NCBI RefSeq assembly: GCF_050003625.1
Contig: NC_134398.1
Location: forward strand, 203,788,583 to 203,852,582
From: Haematobia irritans
Taxonomy: Eukaryota > Arthropoda > Insecta > Diptera > Muscidae
Length of the DNA: 64,000 nucleotides
Direction of reading: 5' to 3'
Under the pieces are notes generated by a model. That model was not told the DNA's origin. It ran no database searches and saw only the letters and a program-made list of their open reading frames with translations. Position 1 is the first letter of the stretch. Every line of letters starts with the position of its first letter. Both the position numbers and the translations under genes were made by a program. Positions 47,071 to 60,540 of the stretch are shown piece after piece.

Positions 47071-48499
47071 AATATTTTTAAGACTACGATTCAAAATACT
47101 GTTCCATAATTTCTATTTGGCAACGCCATTGCCAGAGTGGTTACTTCCATGACAGATTGACTGACACGTGACGAAAGCAAACAATTTTTTTTAGAATCAC
47201 AATAAAGTTTTCTTACACCCACGAGCATTCTAAGCAGAATTTATCTATCCGGAAAATTAAAGTACACACATTACCGCTTCCATATGCGTGTCTCATGTCT
47301 GACTTAAAATGTTGATTCTCTGTCAATTTAATTAAACGAATGCATTTAAGGCCATTAAATGTTGTCGCTATTAAATAGTGTCTATATTTTTTTGATCTAT
47401 AACAATTTGAAATTGTTTTGTTTTATTTTTTATTCAAACAATAACACCAGTCAACAACAAAACACTGGGTGCGGCATAGTCAATTATTTTTCTATGGGCT
47501 TTTTATATGGGTTTTAAAAGTTTTTTTTTTGGTTTTCTATAATTCACTTAATTGTTTTTTATATTCACGAATATTTATTTTAACAAATGGATTTTTGTCG
47601 TCTTTTTCAATATCATAACTGTCACTCAACCAACCAGGTTATCGGTATAGTCAGTCAGATGTTTATTCCCATGGCTTTAATAATAGGGTATTGCGCTTGA
47701 ATCATGGTGGGAAATTGACAACCTTTTTGGGAATTGTGAATTTTTTATCTTTGAATATTTTAATTAAAATATTTTACATAAAAAAACAAATAGCATTCAC
47801 ACCATTTCAGGGTGGCTTATATGTATCCTATCCTATTTCTGTGATTGAAGAAATTCCAATTTAAAATTAATTTGATCAATTCATATTGTGATTGAAGACA
47901 AAAGATATTTATTTCTGTCCCCAGAAAACCAGAGATTTTTACACTGTAATTTTTATATTTTTTTTTATATTAATTTTAGTTTCTAGAATATTTAATATTT
48001 TTTATGGCCAATAGAAACCTATCATATATTTGATTTCAAAAACAAATCTGCTTTGAAATCCCTATTCTCCACTACTATTTCGTTTTATACCCTGACCTTT
48101 CTCTTTGTGCAAACACCCATAGTTCTTTTTTGGCTTTTCGATTTCGATTTGGCTTGGCGCTAATAACTTTATTTATATATAAATGATTCTGCCTGGCTGG
48201 CCTTTTATAAATGACGAACATTTCACCATTAACAATTACGGCAAAACCATAAAAATAAATAATAATCAAAACAAAGCGTATAGGCAAAAATTATGCTAAA
48301 ATAAACATTTTTGTTCTTATGGATAAATAATATAGACCATAATAACATGATTGGGTGTTTTGGTAAAATGTGAATAATAGTTTATTAATCACATTATAAA
48401 CCTATTGTGTATTAGGATAGAATGTATACAAATTAAAAAGAGAAATATTGTTGTAGTGAAACCTCATTGGGCATACACGGTCGCCTACATTTTATCCGT
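47071..48499. other. Unassigned sequence with a MITE-like fragment
   Basis: Mostly unrecognised AT-rich DNA. The segment 47838-47950 resembles the MITE-like insertion at 37906-38203. A 70-codon minus-strand frame near 48287-48075 starts at TTG, so it has no eukaryotic start and is not accepted. Confidence 0.4.
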
Positions 48500-51400
48500 T
48501 TCAACCAAATTTCTGATAGAAATGAAATTTTGACAAAATTTCCCATAGAAATGAAATTTTGACAATATTTCCTATAGAAATTAAATTTTCAGAAAATTTC
48601 TTAAATAAATGAAATTTTCAGATCATTTCCTATAGAAATGAAATTTTGACAAAATTTCCTGTGGAAAAGAAATTTTTGACAAAATTTCCTATAGAAAGTA
48701 AATATTAACAAAATTCCTAAATTTTGACAAAATTTCTATAAAATTGAAATGTTGACAAAATTTCCTATAGAAATGAAATATTGAGAAAATTTCCCATAGA
48801 AATGAAATTTAGACAAAATTTCCTTTAAAGACTACATTTTGGCAAAATTTCCTATAGAAATTAAACTTTGACAAAATTTCCTGTGGAAAAAAACTTGTGA
48901 CAAAGTTTTGACAAAATTTCCCAAAAAAATGAAATTTGACCAAATTTCCTATAGAATTTGGACAAAATTTCCTATCGAAATGAAATTTTGACAAAATTTC
49001 CCATAGAAATGAAATTTTTGACAAATTTTCCCAAAGAAATGAAATCTTGACAAAATTTCCTATAGTATTGAAATTTTTAGAAAATTTTCTATAGAGATGA
49101 AGTTTTTAGAAAATTTCCTATAGATATGTAATTTTGACAAAATTTCCCATAGAAATGAAATTTAGACAAAATTTCCCATAGAAATGAAATTTTGACAAAA
49201 TTTCCTGTAGAAATGAAATTTTGACAAAATTTCCTAGAGAAATTCAATTTTGTCAAAGTTTCATAGAGAAATTAAATTTCGACAAAATTTCCTATAGAAA
49301 TGAAATTTTGACAAAATGTCCTACAACATTCAAATCTTGACAAAATTTCATTTCTATAGGAAATTTTGTCGAAATTTTATTTCTCTACGAAACTTTGACA
49401 AAATTGAATTTCTCTAGGAAATTGTGTCAAAATTTAATTTCTCTAGGAAATTTTGTCAAAATTTCCTGTGGAAAAAATTCTTGACAAAATTTTCTCATAA
49501 AATGAAAGTTTTGACAAAATTTCCCAAAAAAAATGAAATTTGACAAAATTTCCTATAGAATTGGGACAAAATTTCCTATCGAAATGAAATTTTGACAAAA
49601 TTTCCTATGGACATGAAATTTTTAGAAAACTTCCTTATAAATGAAACTTTGACAAAATTTCCCATAGAAATGAAATTTTGACAAAATTTCCTATAGAAAT
49701 GAAGTTTTGACAAAATTTCCTATAGTATTGAAATTTTTAGAAAATGTTCTATAGAGATGAAATTTTTAGAAAATTTCCTATAGATATCTAATTTTGACAA
49801 AATTTCCCATAGAAATGAAATTTTGACAAAATTTCCTAGAGAAATTAAATTTTGACAAAATTTCCTAGAGAAATTCAATTTTGTCAAAGCTTCCTAGAGA
49901 AATTAAATTTTGACAAAATTTCCTAGAGAAATGAAATTTTAACAAAATGTCCTACAAAATTCAAATCTTGACAAAATTTCATTTCTATAGGAAATTTTGT
50001 CGAAATTTTATTTCTCTACGAAACTTTGACAAAATTGAATTTCTCTAGGAAATTGTGTCAAAATTTAATTTCTCTAGGAAATTTTGTAAAAATTTCATTT
50101 CTATAGGAAATTTTGTCAAAATTTCCTGTGGAAAAAATTTTTGACAAAATTTTCTTATAAAATGAAAGTTTTGACAAAATTTCCCAAAAAAAATGAAATT
50201 TGACAACATTTCCTATAGAATTGGGACAAAATTTCCTATCGAAATGAAATTTTGACAAAATTTCCTATAGAAATGAAATTTTAACAAAATTTCCTATAGA
50301 CATGAAATTTTTAGAAAAATTCCTTAGAAATGAAACTTTGACAAAATTTCCCATAGAAATGAAATTTTGACAAAATTTCCTATAGTATTGAAATTTTTAG
50401 AAAATTTTCTATAGATATGTAATTTTGACAAAATTTCCCATAGAAATGAAATTTAGACAAAATTTCCATAGAAATGAAATTTTGACAAAATTTCACATAG
50501 AAATGAAATTTTGACAAAATTTCCTAGAGAAATTAAATTTTGACAAAATTTCCTAGAGAAATTCAAATTTTACAAAATTTCCTATAGAAATTAAATTTTG
50601 GCAAAATTTCCTATGGAAATGAAATTTTGACAAAATTTCCTATGGAAATGAAATTTTGACAAAATTTCCTATGGAAATGCTATTTTAACAAAATTTACTA
50701 TAAAAATGAAATTTGCCTTTAAAAACTAAATTTTGACAAAATTTCCTATAGAAATTATATTTTTTGGCAAAATTTCCGATGGAAATGAAATTTTGACAAA
50801 ATTTCCTATAGAAATGAGATTTTCAGAAAATTTCCTAAGATAAAGAAATTTTGAATTTCCTATAAAAATGAAATCTTAACAAAATTTCCTACAAAAATGA
50901 AATTTGGACAAAATTTCCTATATAAATGAAATTTTTTAAAAATTTCCTATATAAATGAAATTTTTTAAAAATTTCCCAAAGAAATGAAATTTTGAGAAAA
51001 TTTCCTAAAAAAAGAAATTTTCACAAAATTTCCTATAGAATTGAAATTTTGACAAAATTTTCTATAGAAATGAAATTTTGACAAAATTTCCTGTGGAAAA
51101 GAAATTTTTGACAAAATTTCCCATAGAAATTAAGTTTTTGACAAAATTTCCCAAAGAATTGAAATTTTAACAAAATTTCCTATAGAAATTAAATCTTGAC
51201 AAAATTTTCTATAGAAATGAAATTTGCCTTTAAAAACTAAATTTTGGCAAAATTTCCTATAGAAATGACATTTTGACAAAATTGCTTGTGGAAAAGAAAT
51301 TTTTGACAAAATTTCCCATAGAAATGAAATTTTTAGAAAATTTCTTATATAAATGAAATTTTGACATAATTTCCTATAAAAATGAAATTTGGACAAAATT

Positions 51401-52350
51401 TCCTATAAAAATGAAATTTTCAAAAAATTTCCCGCAGAAATGAAATTTTGAGAAAATTTCCCAAAGAAATGAAATTTTGGAAAAATTTTCCTAAAAAAAA
51501 GAAATTTTCACAACATTTCCTATAGAATTGAAATTTTGACAAAATTTTCTATAGAAATGAAATTTTTACAAAATTTCCTGTGGAAAAGAAATTTTTTGAC
51601 AAAATTTCCCATAGAAATGAAATTTTTGACAAAATTTCTCAAAGAAATGAAATTTTGACAAAATTTCCTATAGAAATTCAATTTTGAGAAAATTTCTTAT
51701 AGAAATGAAATTTTGACATAATTTCCTATAGAATTGGGACACAATTTCCTATAGAAATTAAATTTTGGCAAAATTTCTTATAGTAGTGAAATTTTCAGAA
51801 AATTTTCTATATAAATAAAATGTTGAGAAAATGTCCTATAGAAATGAGATTTTCAGAAAATTTCCTATAAAAATGACATTTTGACAAAAATTTCCAAAGA
51901 AATGAAATTTTGGCAAAAATTTCTTATAGAAATTAAATTTTGATAAAATGTCCTTTAAAAATGTAACTTTGGCAAAATTTCATATAAAAATGAAATTTTG
52001 AGAAAATTTCCTATAGAAATCAAATTTTGGCAAAATTTCCTATAAAAATGAAATCTTAACAAAATTTCCTATAAAAAAATGAAATTTGGACAAAATTTCC
52101 CAAAGAAATGAAATTTTGAGAAAATTTCTTATAGAAATGAAATTTTCTAAAAATTTCCTATCGAAATGAAATTTAGACAAAATTTCCCATAGAAATGAAA
52201 TTTAGACAAAATTTCCCATAGAAATGAAATTTTGACAAAATTGCCTATAGAATTGAAATTTTGATAAAATTTTCTATAGAAATTAAAGTTTGACAAAAAT
52301 TTCCTATAGAAATGAAAGTTTGACAAAAATTTCCTATAGAAATATTTTTT
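48500..52350 (-). repeat. 29-bp satellite, array 10 (AAATTTCCTATAG variant)
   Basis: Reverse-orientation array in which units read GAAATTTTGACAAAATTTCC then TATAGAAAT, a variant not dominant elsewhere. A higher-order module recurs: TTGGGACAAAATTTCCTATC at 49561 and 50221 (660 bp apart), and TACAAMATTCAAATCTTG at 49322 and 49953. Inside each copy the orientation flips to forward (about 49345-49465 and 49976-50125), so an inversion was carried along with the duplication. Units at 50690-52340 are more diverse. Confidence 0.95.
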
Positions 52351-52790
52351 TTTTTCATATTTATTTTGGATCAACCTATTGTATATGTAATTTAAATCAA
52401 GTTCATAATATACAAAAAGTGACGGATTACTTGTTTACTTTGATCGTTTAATCCATCATTTAAATTTGTATACGAACCATTTCATTACAAACATAACTAC
52501 ATATAATTGGCAATATTTCCATGGCAATTAATATTATAACCTGAATAAGTAGATTTTTTAATTTATGAAGATTTTCATATGGGTTTTAACAAAATATTGG
52601 ATTGTAATTGGGATTAAAACATCCACTTTTCCACCTTTCGTATCCCTAGAAGACAGTCAATTGTTTGTATAGTTGGTCCATTTTGTTTCGAAATACTTCA
52701 TATGTCACCTTGAGGCAATACGTTTTTATAACAAGATGTAGTTATTGCATTGCACTTATTATGAGAATTTCTGTATAGTTGTATAATCTA
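52351..52790. other. AT-rich flank of the ~340-bp repeat field
   Basis: No clear repeat unit and no coding signature. It may contain a very decayed first unit of the following repeat. Confidence 0.35.
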
Positions 52791-55628
52791 AAAGTTGAGA
52801 ATACAGCTAGGCCATTACTAATACGTAATAATGAATTAAAATTTACTTTCAAATAAAATAGAAAAACAATCGAATGAAACATTTCGTAAAGTCTTTGCTT
52901 CTGTACGTATAGCTATATTCATTATAATCGAAATGTTGGTAATTGATAATCTTATAAGCGGATCATGAGAAAAAAAATTTTGAGAATGAAATCTCAATTA
53001 AAATACATTGCTTATAATTTGTATTGCATAAGTTCAGACTTTAATTTAAATTAATAAATATAGCATAATTTTAGGCACGTGGAATATATTTTCAATATAT
53101 AATCCGAAATTCGAGAAAACAGCAAGGCCAATACTAAAATGTAATAATGAATTAAAAATGGGATTTTTAAAGGAAAAGCAAACAAACAAATCGAATAAAA
53201 AACTTTTGGAAAGGTCCCTAATTCTAAAAGCATTACCGTATTTATTGTAATCGGAACCCAAATGGTTATCGATAATCTTCTAAGCAGAGCATGAGAAAAT
53301 ATGTAGAAAATGAAATCTCATTTAAAAACAAAAAAACTTTACTTAGAATACCTTGGTATAATTTTGATTGCATAAGTTCAGGCATTAACGTAAATGAAAA
53401 AAACATAGCATATCTTTGGGGCTCGGGGAAGATATTTAGAATTTTAGAATAATCCGGAAATTAAAAAAAACAGTCGGCGGAATAATGAATTAAAATAATT
53501 TTCCAAATGAAAAAGTAAAAACAAACTACATAGAAATATACCGTAAAGTCCCTGATTTAAAAAAATATATTTGTTGTAAACGAAACCTTAATAATTGATA
53601 ATTTTATTAGCCGATCAGGGAAAAAGTTTAAAAAATTAAATCTCAAATAAAAACTTTAAAAATTTTTTCTTAGACTATATTAGTAAAATGTTTGTTGTTG
53701 CAAACAAACAGTTTACATTAAAAGATTGCATACTTTTAGGGTTCGTGTTACTATAATAAGTTTACCATATCATTAGGGGCACATGAGAGCTGGTACTAAT
53801 AAGATAAAAAGCTTTTGAAATATTACCCAGGATACTTTTAACTGTTTTATTTAAAAGGCTTGTTAGACAGGTTATCTTTCAGCAGAGTGACCAATGGGTT
53901 CATATAAAACCATGGCATTATTTCATTCATCCAGTATCTTATTACTGGATGAATGAAAGTATAGTTAATCGTAAAAGTCTTCTCGTATATTGTCAATATC
54001 GTTGAAGTCGTCCATATCCAATAATATTGTCATGCCATATGGTATTGAAAATTGATATTTAACACAAAAATATAAACTCGGAAAGGATACAAAACTAATG
54101 TGAAATAATATTGACCTAAATTTTTAGAAAACGCAATTTACACAATATTGAGGTCAAATTCCTTTAAAGTTAGGGAATTTTAATTAACAGAAGATTCATA
54201 GTATTTGCTGTATTTTTTATTAAATTTAGAACAAGAATCTTTGAAATTTGCAGTTCTTCCCCAAAAGTCGTATGTCTTTGAAGTAAGGCAAAATTTTCTT
54301 TGAAATAAAGAAAAACATTTTTGATATAAAGAAATAGTCTTTATTTTAATTAATTAAAATTAAAAACGATAATTCACTTTAGCTAAGACTTATTTTACGG
54401 AATTCGGATCTTTTTTTTTTTAATTAAGAAAACATTTTTATTATGGAGTATTTATTTGATAAAATATGGATCTTTTAAGCGAATCTTTACTTATACATGA
54501 ATAGTTTTGCTAATGTATCGCAATAAAAAATGCAAATTCAATAAATGAGATCTGTATCCTTATTTTAGTTATTGTTTTTTTTAGCTTAGATTAAAAGTTA
54601 GATCGTACCATTGGCTAGGAATCATTACCAAAATTCTTTACGTTAAAATCTTTGAATCGAAGTAAACTTTTGTTGATTGTAAACGAACCAATTTTCCCAG
54701 TAGTAAATACCTTAACAAATAGTTTATATAAACTATTGCATACTTCCAGGCTTTAATACAAATTCATAAATATTGAATATCATTATGGCCTAAAAAATTG
54801 CTAATAATCAAAATGTTATAAAACAAAAAGGAAAAGTTGGGGAAAGTCGCTAAGAATTTTTTTAATATTACCAACATGTCGACATATTCCATTCATCACC
54901 AAGGAATAGTGAAAAAATGGTAAATATTTAGTTCAATAAATTTTAAAACACAATAGAAATATTTATGTAAATATCAATATTTATTTAAATTATTATACAT
55001 AATACTCCGTTGTCAACAAATCAATTTGCACTATCTTCATCGCATCTTAACATGAAATCCAATATCAAATAGTTAACATAAACTATTGCATACTTCCAGG
55101 CTTTAATTGAAATAAAAAAATATTGAATATTATTAAGCGCTAAATGAATTTCATTATAGATATAAATGCAATGTATTGAAATTTGTAACCAAACCAAATT
55201 TTCCTGTACTCCAAATCCAATAAAAAAAAGTTTGCAAAAACCATTGCATACTTTGAGGCATTAATTAAAATTTATTACTATTGAATATCATTATGGGCTA
55301 AAAAAAAATGCTAATGATCATAAAAATTTTCCCTCCTAGGAATAACGTGGCTACCGGAAAATGGTAAAAGTTAATTGACAAATATGGTACGTGTGTGGTT
55401 CAATAAATTTAATTATAGATATAAAGAAATATAAATATTAAAAAATAATGATTTGAAGTTTGATTAGAAATATTTTTTTTAACTACACACTAATATTTAT
55501 TTAAAATTTTTTGTAATTTTTTATCATTTTTAATTTGTATTTATTGAGTCTTTTTCTTACGTAAATGATGCAATCAAAGGTTAGCAGGTTCAAAAAATTT
55601 AATTATAAATATAAAAAATATAAATATA
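52791..55628 (+). repeat. Diverged tandem repeat, period about 340 bp
   Basis: A marker resembling ATTGCATACTTCCAGGCTTT recurs near 53026, 53370, 53728, 54738, 55088 and 55246. Neighbouring full units are 344, 358 and 350 bp apart, and the 1010-bp gap equals about three periods. Other shared blocks are TAATAATGAATTAAAA (52825, 53143, 53475) and ATTGAATATCATTATGG (54770, 55274). Units are strongly diverged, and open frames are absent. Confidence 0.7.
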
Positions 55629-57092
55629 AACAAGTATATACGGCCGTAAGTTCGGCCAGGCCGAATCTTATGTACCCTCCACCATGGATTGCGTAGAAAC
55701 TTCTACGAAAGACTGCCATCCACAATCGATTTATCTGAGGGATATATATAACTATAGACCGATATGGACCTAGTAAGGCATGGTTGTTAACGACCATATA
55801 CTAGCACAATGTACCAAATTTCAACTCACTCGGATGAAATTTGCTCCTCCAAAAGGCTCCAAAATCAAATCTCGGGATCGGTTTATATGGGGCTATATAT
55901 GATTATGGAGTGATATGGACCACTTTTGGCATGGTTGTTAAATGTCATATACGATCACCACGTACCAAATTTCAAGCAGATCGGATGAATTTTGCTTCTC
56001 CAAAAGGCACCGGAGGTCAAATCTGGGGATCGGTTTATATGGGAGCTATATATAATTATGGGCTGATAGGAACCAATTCCTGCATGGTTGTTGGATACCA
56101 TATACTAACATCACGTACCAAATTTCAACCGAATGGAAAGAATTTTGCTCTTCCAAGGGGCTCTGGAGGTCAAATCTGGGGATCGGTTTATATGGCGCCT
56201 ATATATAATTATGGATCGATTTCGACCAATTTTTGTATAGGAGTTTGAGACCATATATTAACACCACGTACCAAATTTCAACTGAATCAGATGAATTTTG
56301 GTCTTCCAAGAGGCTCCGGAGGTCAAATCTGGTGATCGGTTTACATGGGGGCTATATATAATTATGGACCGATGTGGACCAATTTTTTCATGGTTGTTAG
56401 AGACCATATACTAACACCATGTACCAAATTTCAGCCGGATCGGATGAAATTTGCTTCTCTTAGAGGCCACGCAAGCCAAATCGGGAGATCGGTTTATATG
56501 GTGGCTATATATTATTATGGACCGATGTGGACCAATTTTTGCATGGTTTTTAGAGACCATATACTAACACCATGTACCAAATTTCAGCCGGATCGGACGG
56601 AATTTGCTTCTCTTAGAGGCCTCGCAAGCCAAATCGGAGGATCGGTTTATATGGGGGCTATATATAATTATGGACCGATGTGGACCAATTTCTGCATGGT
56701 TGTTAGAGACCATATACTAACACCATGTACAAAATTTCAGCCGGATCGGATGAAATTTGCTTCTCTTAGAGGCCTCGCAAGCCACATTTGGGGGTCCGTT
56801 TATATGGGGGCTATACGTAAAAGTGGACCGATATGGCCCATTTGCAATACCATCCGACCTACATCAATAACAACTACTTGCGCCAAGTTTCAAGTCGATA
56901 GCTTGTTTCGTTCGGAAGTTAGCGTGATTTCAACAGACGGACGGACGGACGGACGGACATGCTCAGATCGACTCAGAATTTCACCACGACCCAGAATATA
57001 TATACTTTATGGGGTCTTAGAGCAATATTTCGATGTGTTACAAACGGAATGACAAAGTTAATATACCCCCCATCCTATGGTGGAGGGTATAA
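55629..57092 (+). mobile_element. Family B element, copy B5
   Basis: Complete ends (AACAAGTATATACGGCCG and TTCGGCCAGGCCGAA at the start; CATCCTATGGTGGAGGGTAT at the end). It has no satellite block, about seven 153-bp repeats, a GGAC run (56938-56958), the core and a short TA run. Two frames (135 and 235 codons) result from the 51-codon repeat. It is inserted in the ~340-bp tandem repeat. Confidence 0.85.
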
Positions 57093-58045
57093 AAAATATA
57101 TAAATATAAAACAAATATAACTACACACTAATATTTATTTAAATTATTATATATGTATAACCCTTCATTGTAAATGCGTAAATTTTCCCTCTACTAAGCC
57201 CAATAGCAACTAATTATTCTAAAATTAGTGCCTATTTTCAGGCTTCAGCACAAATTAATAAACATGGAGTACACAATGGGCTACAAAAATACTAAAAATC
57301 AAAAAATCATAATAAAAAGTAAAATTTAGAAAATTCGCCAAGAATATTTACATATTCCTTTTTGCACCTAGGAATAACGCGACTAGTGGACAATGGTACA
57401 AAATGCTACATATTTGGTTCATAAAAATTATTTATAAATTGAGTTGAATTTTGATTACAAATATTTATTTAACTGTCAATATTTATTTAAATTATTAAAT
57501 ATAACCCTCCATTGTAAATCCGCCAAGTTTCCTCTCCTACATCCAATAGCAAATAATTAATATAAAATTAGTGCATATTTTTAGGCTTTAATTAAATTTA
57601 ATAAATATTAAATATCACTGTGGGCTTAAAAAATGCTAATAATCCTAAAATCGTGTCAGAAAGTAAAATAAGGACATTTTGTAACGAAGTTAATTTTTAT
57701 ATTTTCCCTACTGGGAATAACGAGGCTAACGAAAAAATGGTAAAAGGTAGTTGACCAAACTGGTACATAACTTGTTCAATACTTTTTTTTATAAATTATG
57801 TATATTATTTATTTATATTATTATAAATAACCCTCTGTCTTAAACGAACCAAAATTTCCTGTACTAAATTCTATAAGAGACACATAGTATTGCATATTTC
57901 CAGGCTTTTATTTAAAGTAATAAATATTTAATATCATTATGGGCTAAAACAAAATACAAAAAATACAAATATTCATAAAATCGTAACAGAATATCAAATA
58001 ATGAAAATTCTTAAAGATTTATTTTAATATTACCAGCATATCGAC
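57093..58045 (+). repeat. ~340-bp tandem repeat, continuation
   Basis: Further units with the marker near 57230, 57572 and 57892 (342 and 320 bp apart), plus the accompanying motif GGAATAACG(C/A)G(A/G)CTA near 57374 and 57712. Split from the first part by B5. Confidence 0.7.
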
Positions 58046-58180
58046 TAACTAACTTGGAGTCCCTTCTGACTCGCTGTGGTCCTTACTGACCTATAGGGTC
58101 CCTTCTGGCCCAATTGTAATATAGAATTATATTTAATTGAATTGTTATTTTTTGTAATGTCCCGGCTGCTATTAGCCGTG

Positions 58181-58215
<35 letters not shown>
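58046..58215 (+). mobile_element. 5'-truncated retroelement with (TAAA)n tail
   Basis: About 170 bp ending in CCGGCTGCTATTAGCCGTG followed by a TAAA run (58180-58215). It is flanked by ATATCGAC at 58038-58045 and 58216-58223. The uninterrupted target is recognisable in a neighbouring repeat unit near 54890 (CATGTCGACATATTC). The tail and target duplication indicate a non-LTR retrotransposon 3' end. The family is not certain. Confidence 0.7.
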
Positions 58216-58223
58216 ATATCGAC

Positions 58224-59055
58224 ATATTCTTTTTCCCACCAAGAAAATATATTCTAATATAATTATCTTAAGTCATAAAAAAAAACTCCATATAGTTTTA
58301 TCATTATAATTTTTTTTTTCTCATTACTTTAGATTATGTAAATAGCCTTACCTTTAGTCATCAATAGCTTCTCGATCTAGAGGCCACATGGCGGCGTAAT
58401 CATTTCATATCAACAAACAATCCCTAACCCATACCGACATTGCGCAAAGGTATATGGTGGATACAAATGTGAAACGTGTTTCAATTTTCTAATAAAATCC
58501 ATATTGGCATTAAAGGTAATTTGCACAATTGCATTTCGCTAAGGTTTAGGGAGAGAGAGCGAGAGCAAGAGGAAATGAAAATCTTGTAAAGAAACTGACA
58601 TGACGACGTATGGGAATGTGGTTTTTTGCTTTACACAGCAAAACAACAGCAACAACAACACCAAAATTTCATATAATCATTGCTAATGCAACCAGCAGCA
58701 ATAAATGTTCCCTATTGTTTGCTGGTTGGTTGGTTACCGAACCCAGTTGTATGCCGGGTGTTGTAGGTGGATATTTGGTCATTCCCATACGTGACATATT
58801 CCCAAGTAAATAAATTTTCATTTTCATGTTCTGTGAGTTGTTTTTGTTTTTTTTTTTTTTTTTTGAGTATTTGAATTTCTGGTACTTCTGTTGCACAAAA
58901 CAAAATTACTTCCATGTATGAACCCGCAAATTACTTTCGTAATGATTCGCACGATTTTGTGCAAAAGTGTGTGACTAACTCCATTTTGTAAATTTACACC
59001 GATGGGTGTAGGTGTTCTAGGTGATAGGTAGGCATATTTTATGAGGAAAAAAAAC
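58224..59055. other. Unassigned sequence
   Basis: Begins in residual ~340-bp repeat sequence, then unique DNA with a GAGAGAGCGAGAGC stretch near 58550 and a poly-T run near 58838-58864. No convincing gene. Confidence 0.4.
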
Positions 59056-59057
59056 TA

Positions 59058-59990
59058 AAGGGTGATTCTTTTGAGGTTAGGATTTTCATGCATTAGTATT
59101 TGACAGATCACGTGGGATTTCAGACATGGTGTCAAAGAGAAAGATGCTCAGTATGCTTTGACATTTCATGATGAATAGCCGAACGATCTGCCACAACGTC
59201 GAATTTTCAGTGAATGGGCCCTAGAAAAGTTGGCAGAAAATCCGCTTTTTTATCGACAAATTTTGTTCAGCGATGAGGCTCATTTCTGGTTGAATGGCTA
59301 CGTAAATAAGCAAAATTGCCGCATTTGGAGTGAAGAGCAACCAGAAGCCGTTCAAGAACTGCCCATGCATCCCGAAAAATGCACTGTTTGGTGTGGTTTG
59401 TACGCTGGTGGAATCATTGGACCGTATTTTTTCAAAGATGCTGTTGGACGCAACGTTACGGTGAATGGCGATCGCTATCGTTCGATGCTAACAAACTTTT
59501 TGTTGCCAAAAATGGAAGAACTGAACTTGGTTGACATGTGGTTTCAACAAGATGGCGCTACATGCCACACAGCTCGCGATTCTATGGCCATTTTGAGGGA
59601 AAACTTCGGAGAACAATTCATCTCAAGAAATGGACCGGTAAGTTGGCCACCAAGATCATGCGATTTGACGCCTTTAGACTATTTTTTGTGGGGCTACGTC
59701 AAGTCTAAAGTCTACAGAAATAAGCCAGCAACTATTCCAGCTTTGGAAGACAACATTTCCGAAGAAATTCGGGCTATTCCGGCCGAAATGCTCGAAAAAG
59801 TTGCCCAAAATTGGACTTTCCGAATGGACCACCTAAGACGCAGCCGCGGTCAACATTTAAATGAAATTATCTTCAAAAAGTAAATGTCATGGACCAATCT
59901 AACGTTTCAAATAAAGAACCGATGAGATTTTGCAAATTTTATGCGTTTTTTTAAAAAAAAAAGTTATCAAGCTCTTAACAAATCACCCTT
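59058..59990 (+). mobile_element. DD41D (rosa-type) mariner element, internally deleted
   Basis: A 933-bp element flanked by TA dinucleotides (59056-59057 and 59991-59992). The ends match in inverted orientation for AAGGGTGATT. It retains the 5' untranslated region and start region (ATGAATAG at 59171-59178) and the catalytic two-thirds of the transposase, but lacks the N-terminal DNA-binding part. Rosa-type mariners with D-D-41-D spacing are known from flies. This copy cannot encode transposase but keeps both ends, so it could in principle be mobilised by an intact relative. Confidence 0.9.
59179..59880 (+). pseudogene. Mariner transposase, catalytic domain only
   Basis: Uninterrupted frame of 234 codons from just after a TAG (59176-59178) to TAA (59881-59883). 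It reads RRIFSEWALEKLAENPLF, then FSDEAHFWLNGYVNK (first D), FQQDGATCHTARD (second D), DLTPLDYFLWGYVKSKVY (third D in PLDY). Exactly 41 residues separate the second and third aspartates. The frame has no ATG near its start, and the original start codon upstream is out of frame because of the deletion. The helix-turn-helix DNA-binding region is missing. Confidence 0.9.
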
Positions 59991-60349
59991 TACATTAAAC
60001 TATCTTTATTGATTGTGCGATGAGATAAGTATTTCCATAAAAAAATAATAACTTAAGAGCTCAGAGTAGATATTTGTTACAAAAATTTAGAACTTAAGCA
60101 ATGAGAAAAAAACTAAATAAAAAATTAATTTAATTATTTTTTTGAAAGAGTTTCATAAAAAATTATAAGAGACAAATTTTATTTAGAAAATTTGGTGAAG
60201 AAAATTTTGTGAAAGGCGAATTTTCTTAGAAAATTTGGTAAAGGGCGAATTTTCTTAAAAAATTTCATGACACGGGAATTTACTTAGAAAATTTGGTGAT
60301 AGGCGAATTTTCAAAAAAACAAAAAAACCAAAATTGGTGATGGACAATT

Positions 60350-60540
60350 TTCTAGAATTAGGAAATGTAGTAATAAAAAATTTTTCAGTATAATTTTATG
60401 ATATTATATAAATATAAGTATATTTTATTAAATTTTATTAATATTTAATTAATATTAATTTATTAGTATTAAATTAAATCTAAATTAATTTAAATCTAAT
60501 TGTATAATATGCCATATTTATTAACTTAAGATGAAGGGCG
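60350..60540. other. AT-rich interruption in array 11
   Basis: Low-complexity TTAATATTAATT-type sequence ending in AATATGCCATATTTATTAAC and CTTAAGATGAAGG. The last part resembles the second interruption at 61412-61500 (AATATGCCACATTTAGTAAC), so both derive from the same insert, duplicated with the array. Confidence 0.6.

Noticed and set aside
48075..48287. 70-codon minus-strand frame with a signal-peptide-like start, preceding a TATAAAAGG motif
   Set aside because: The frame opens with TTG, so no eukaryotic start exists. The TATA-like motif lies inside the frame and has no supporting evidence.
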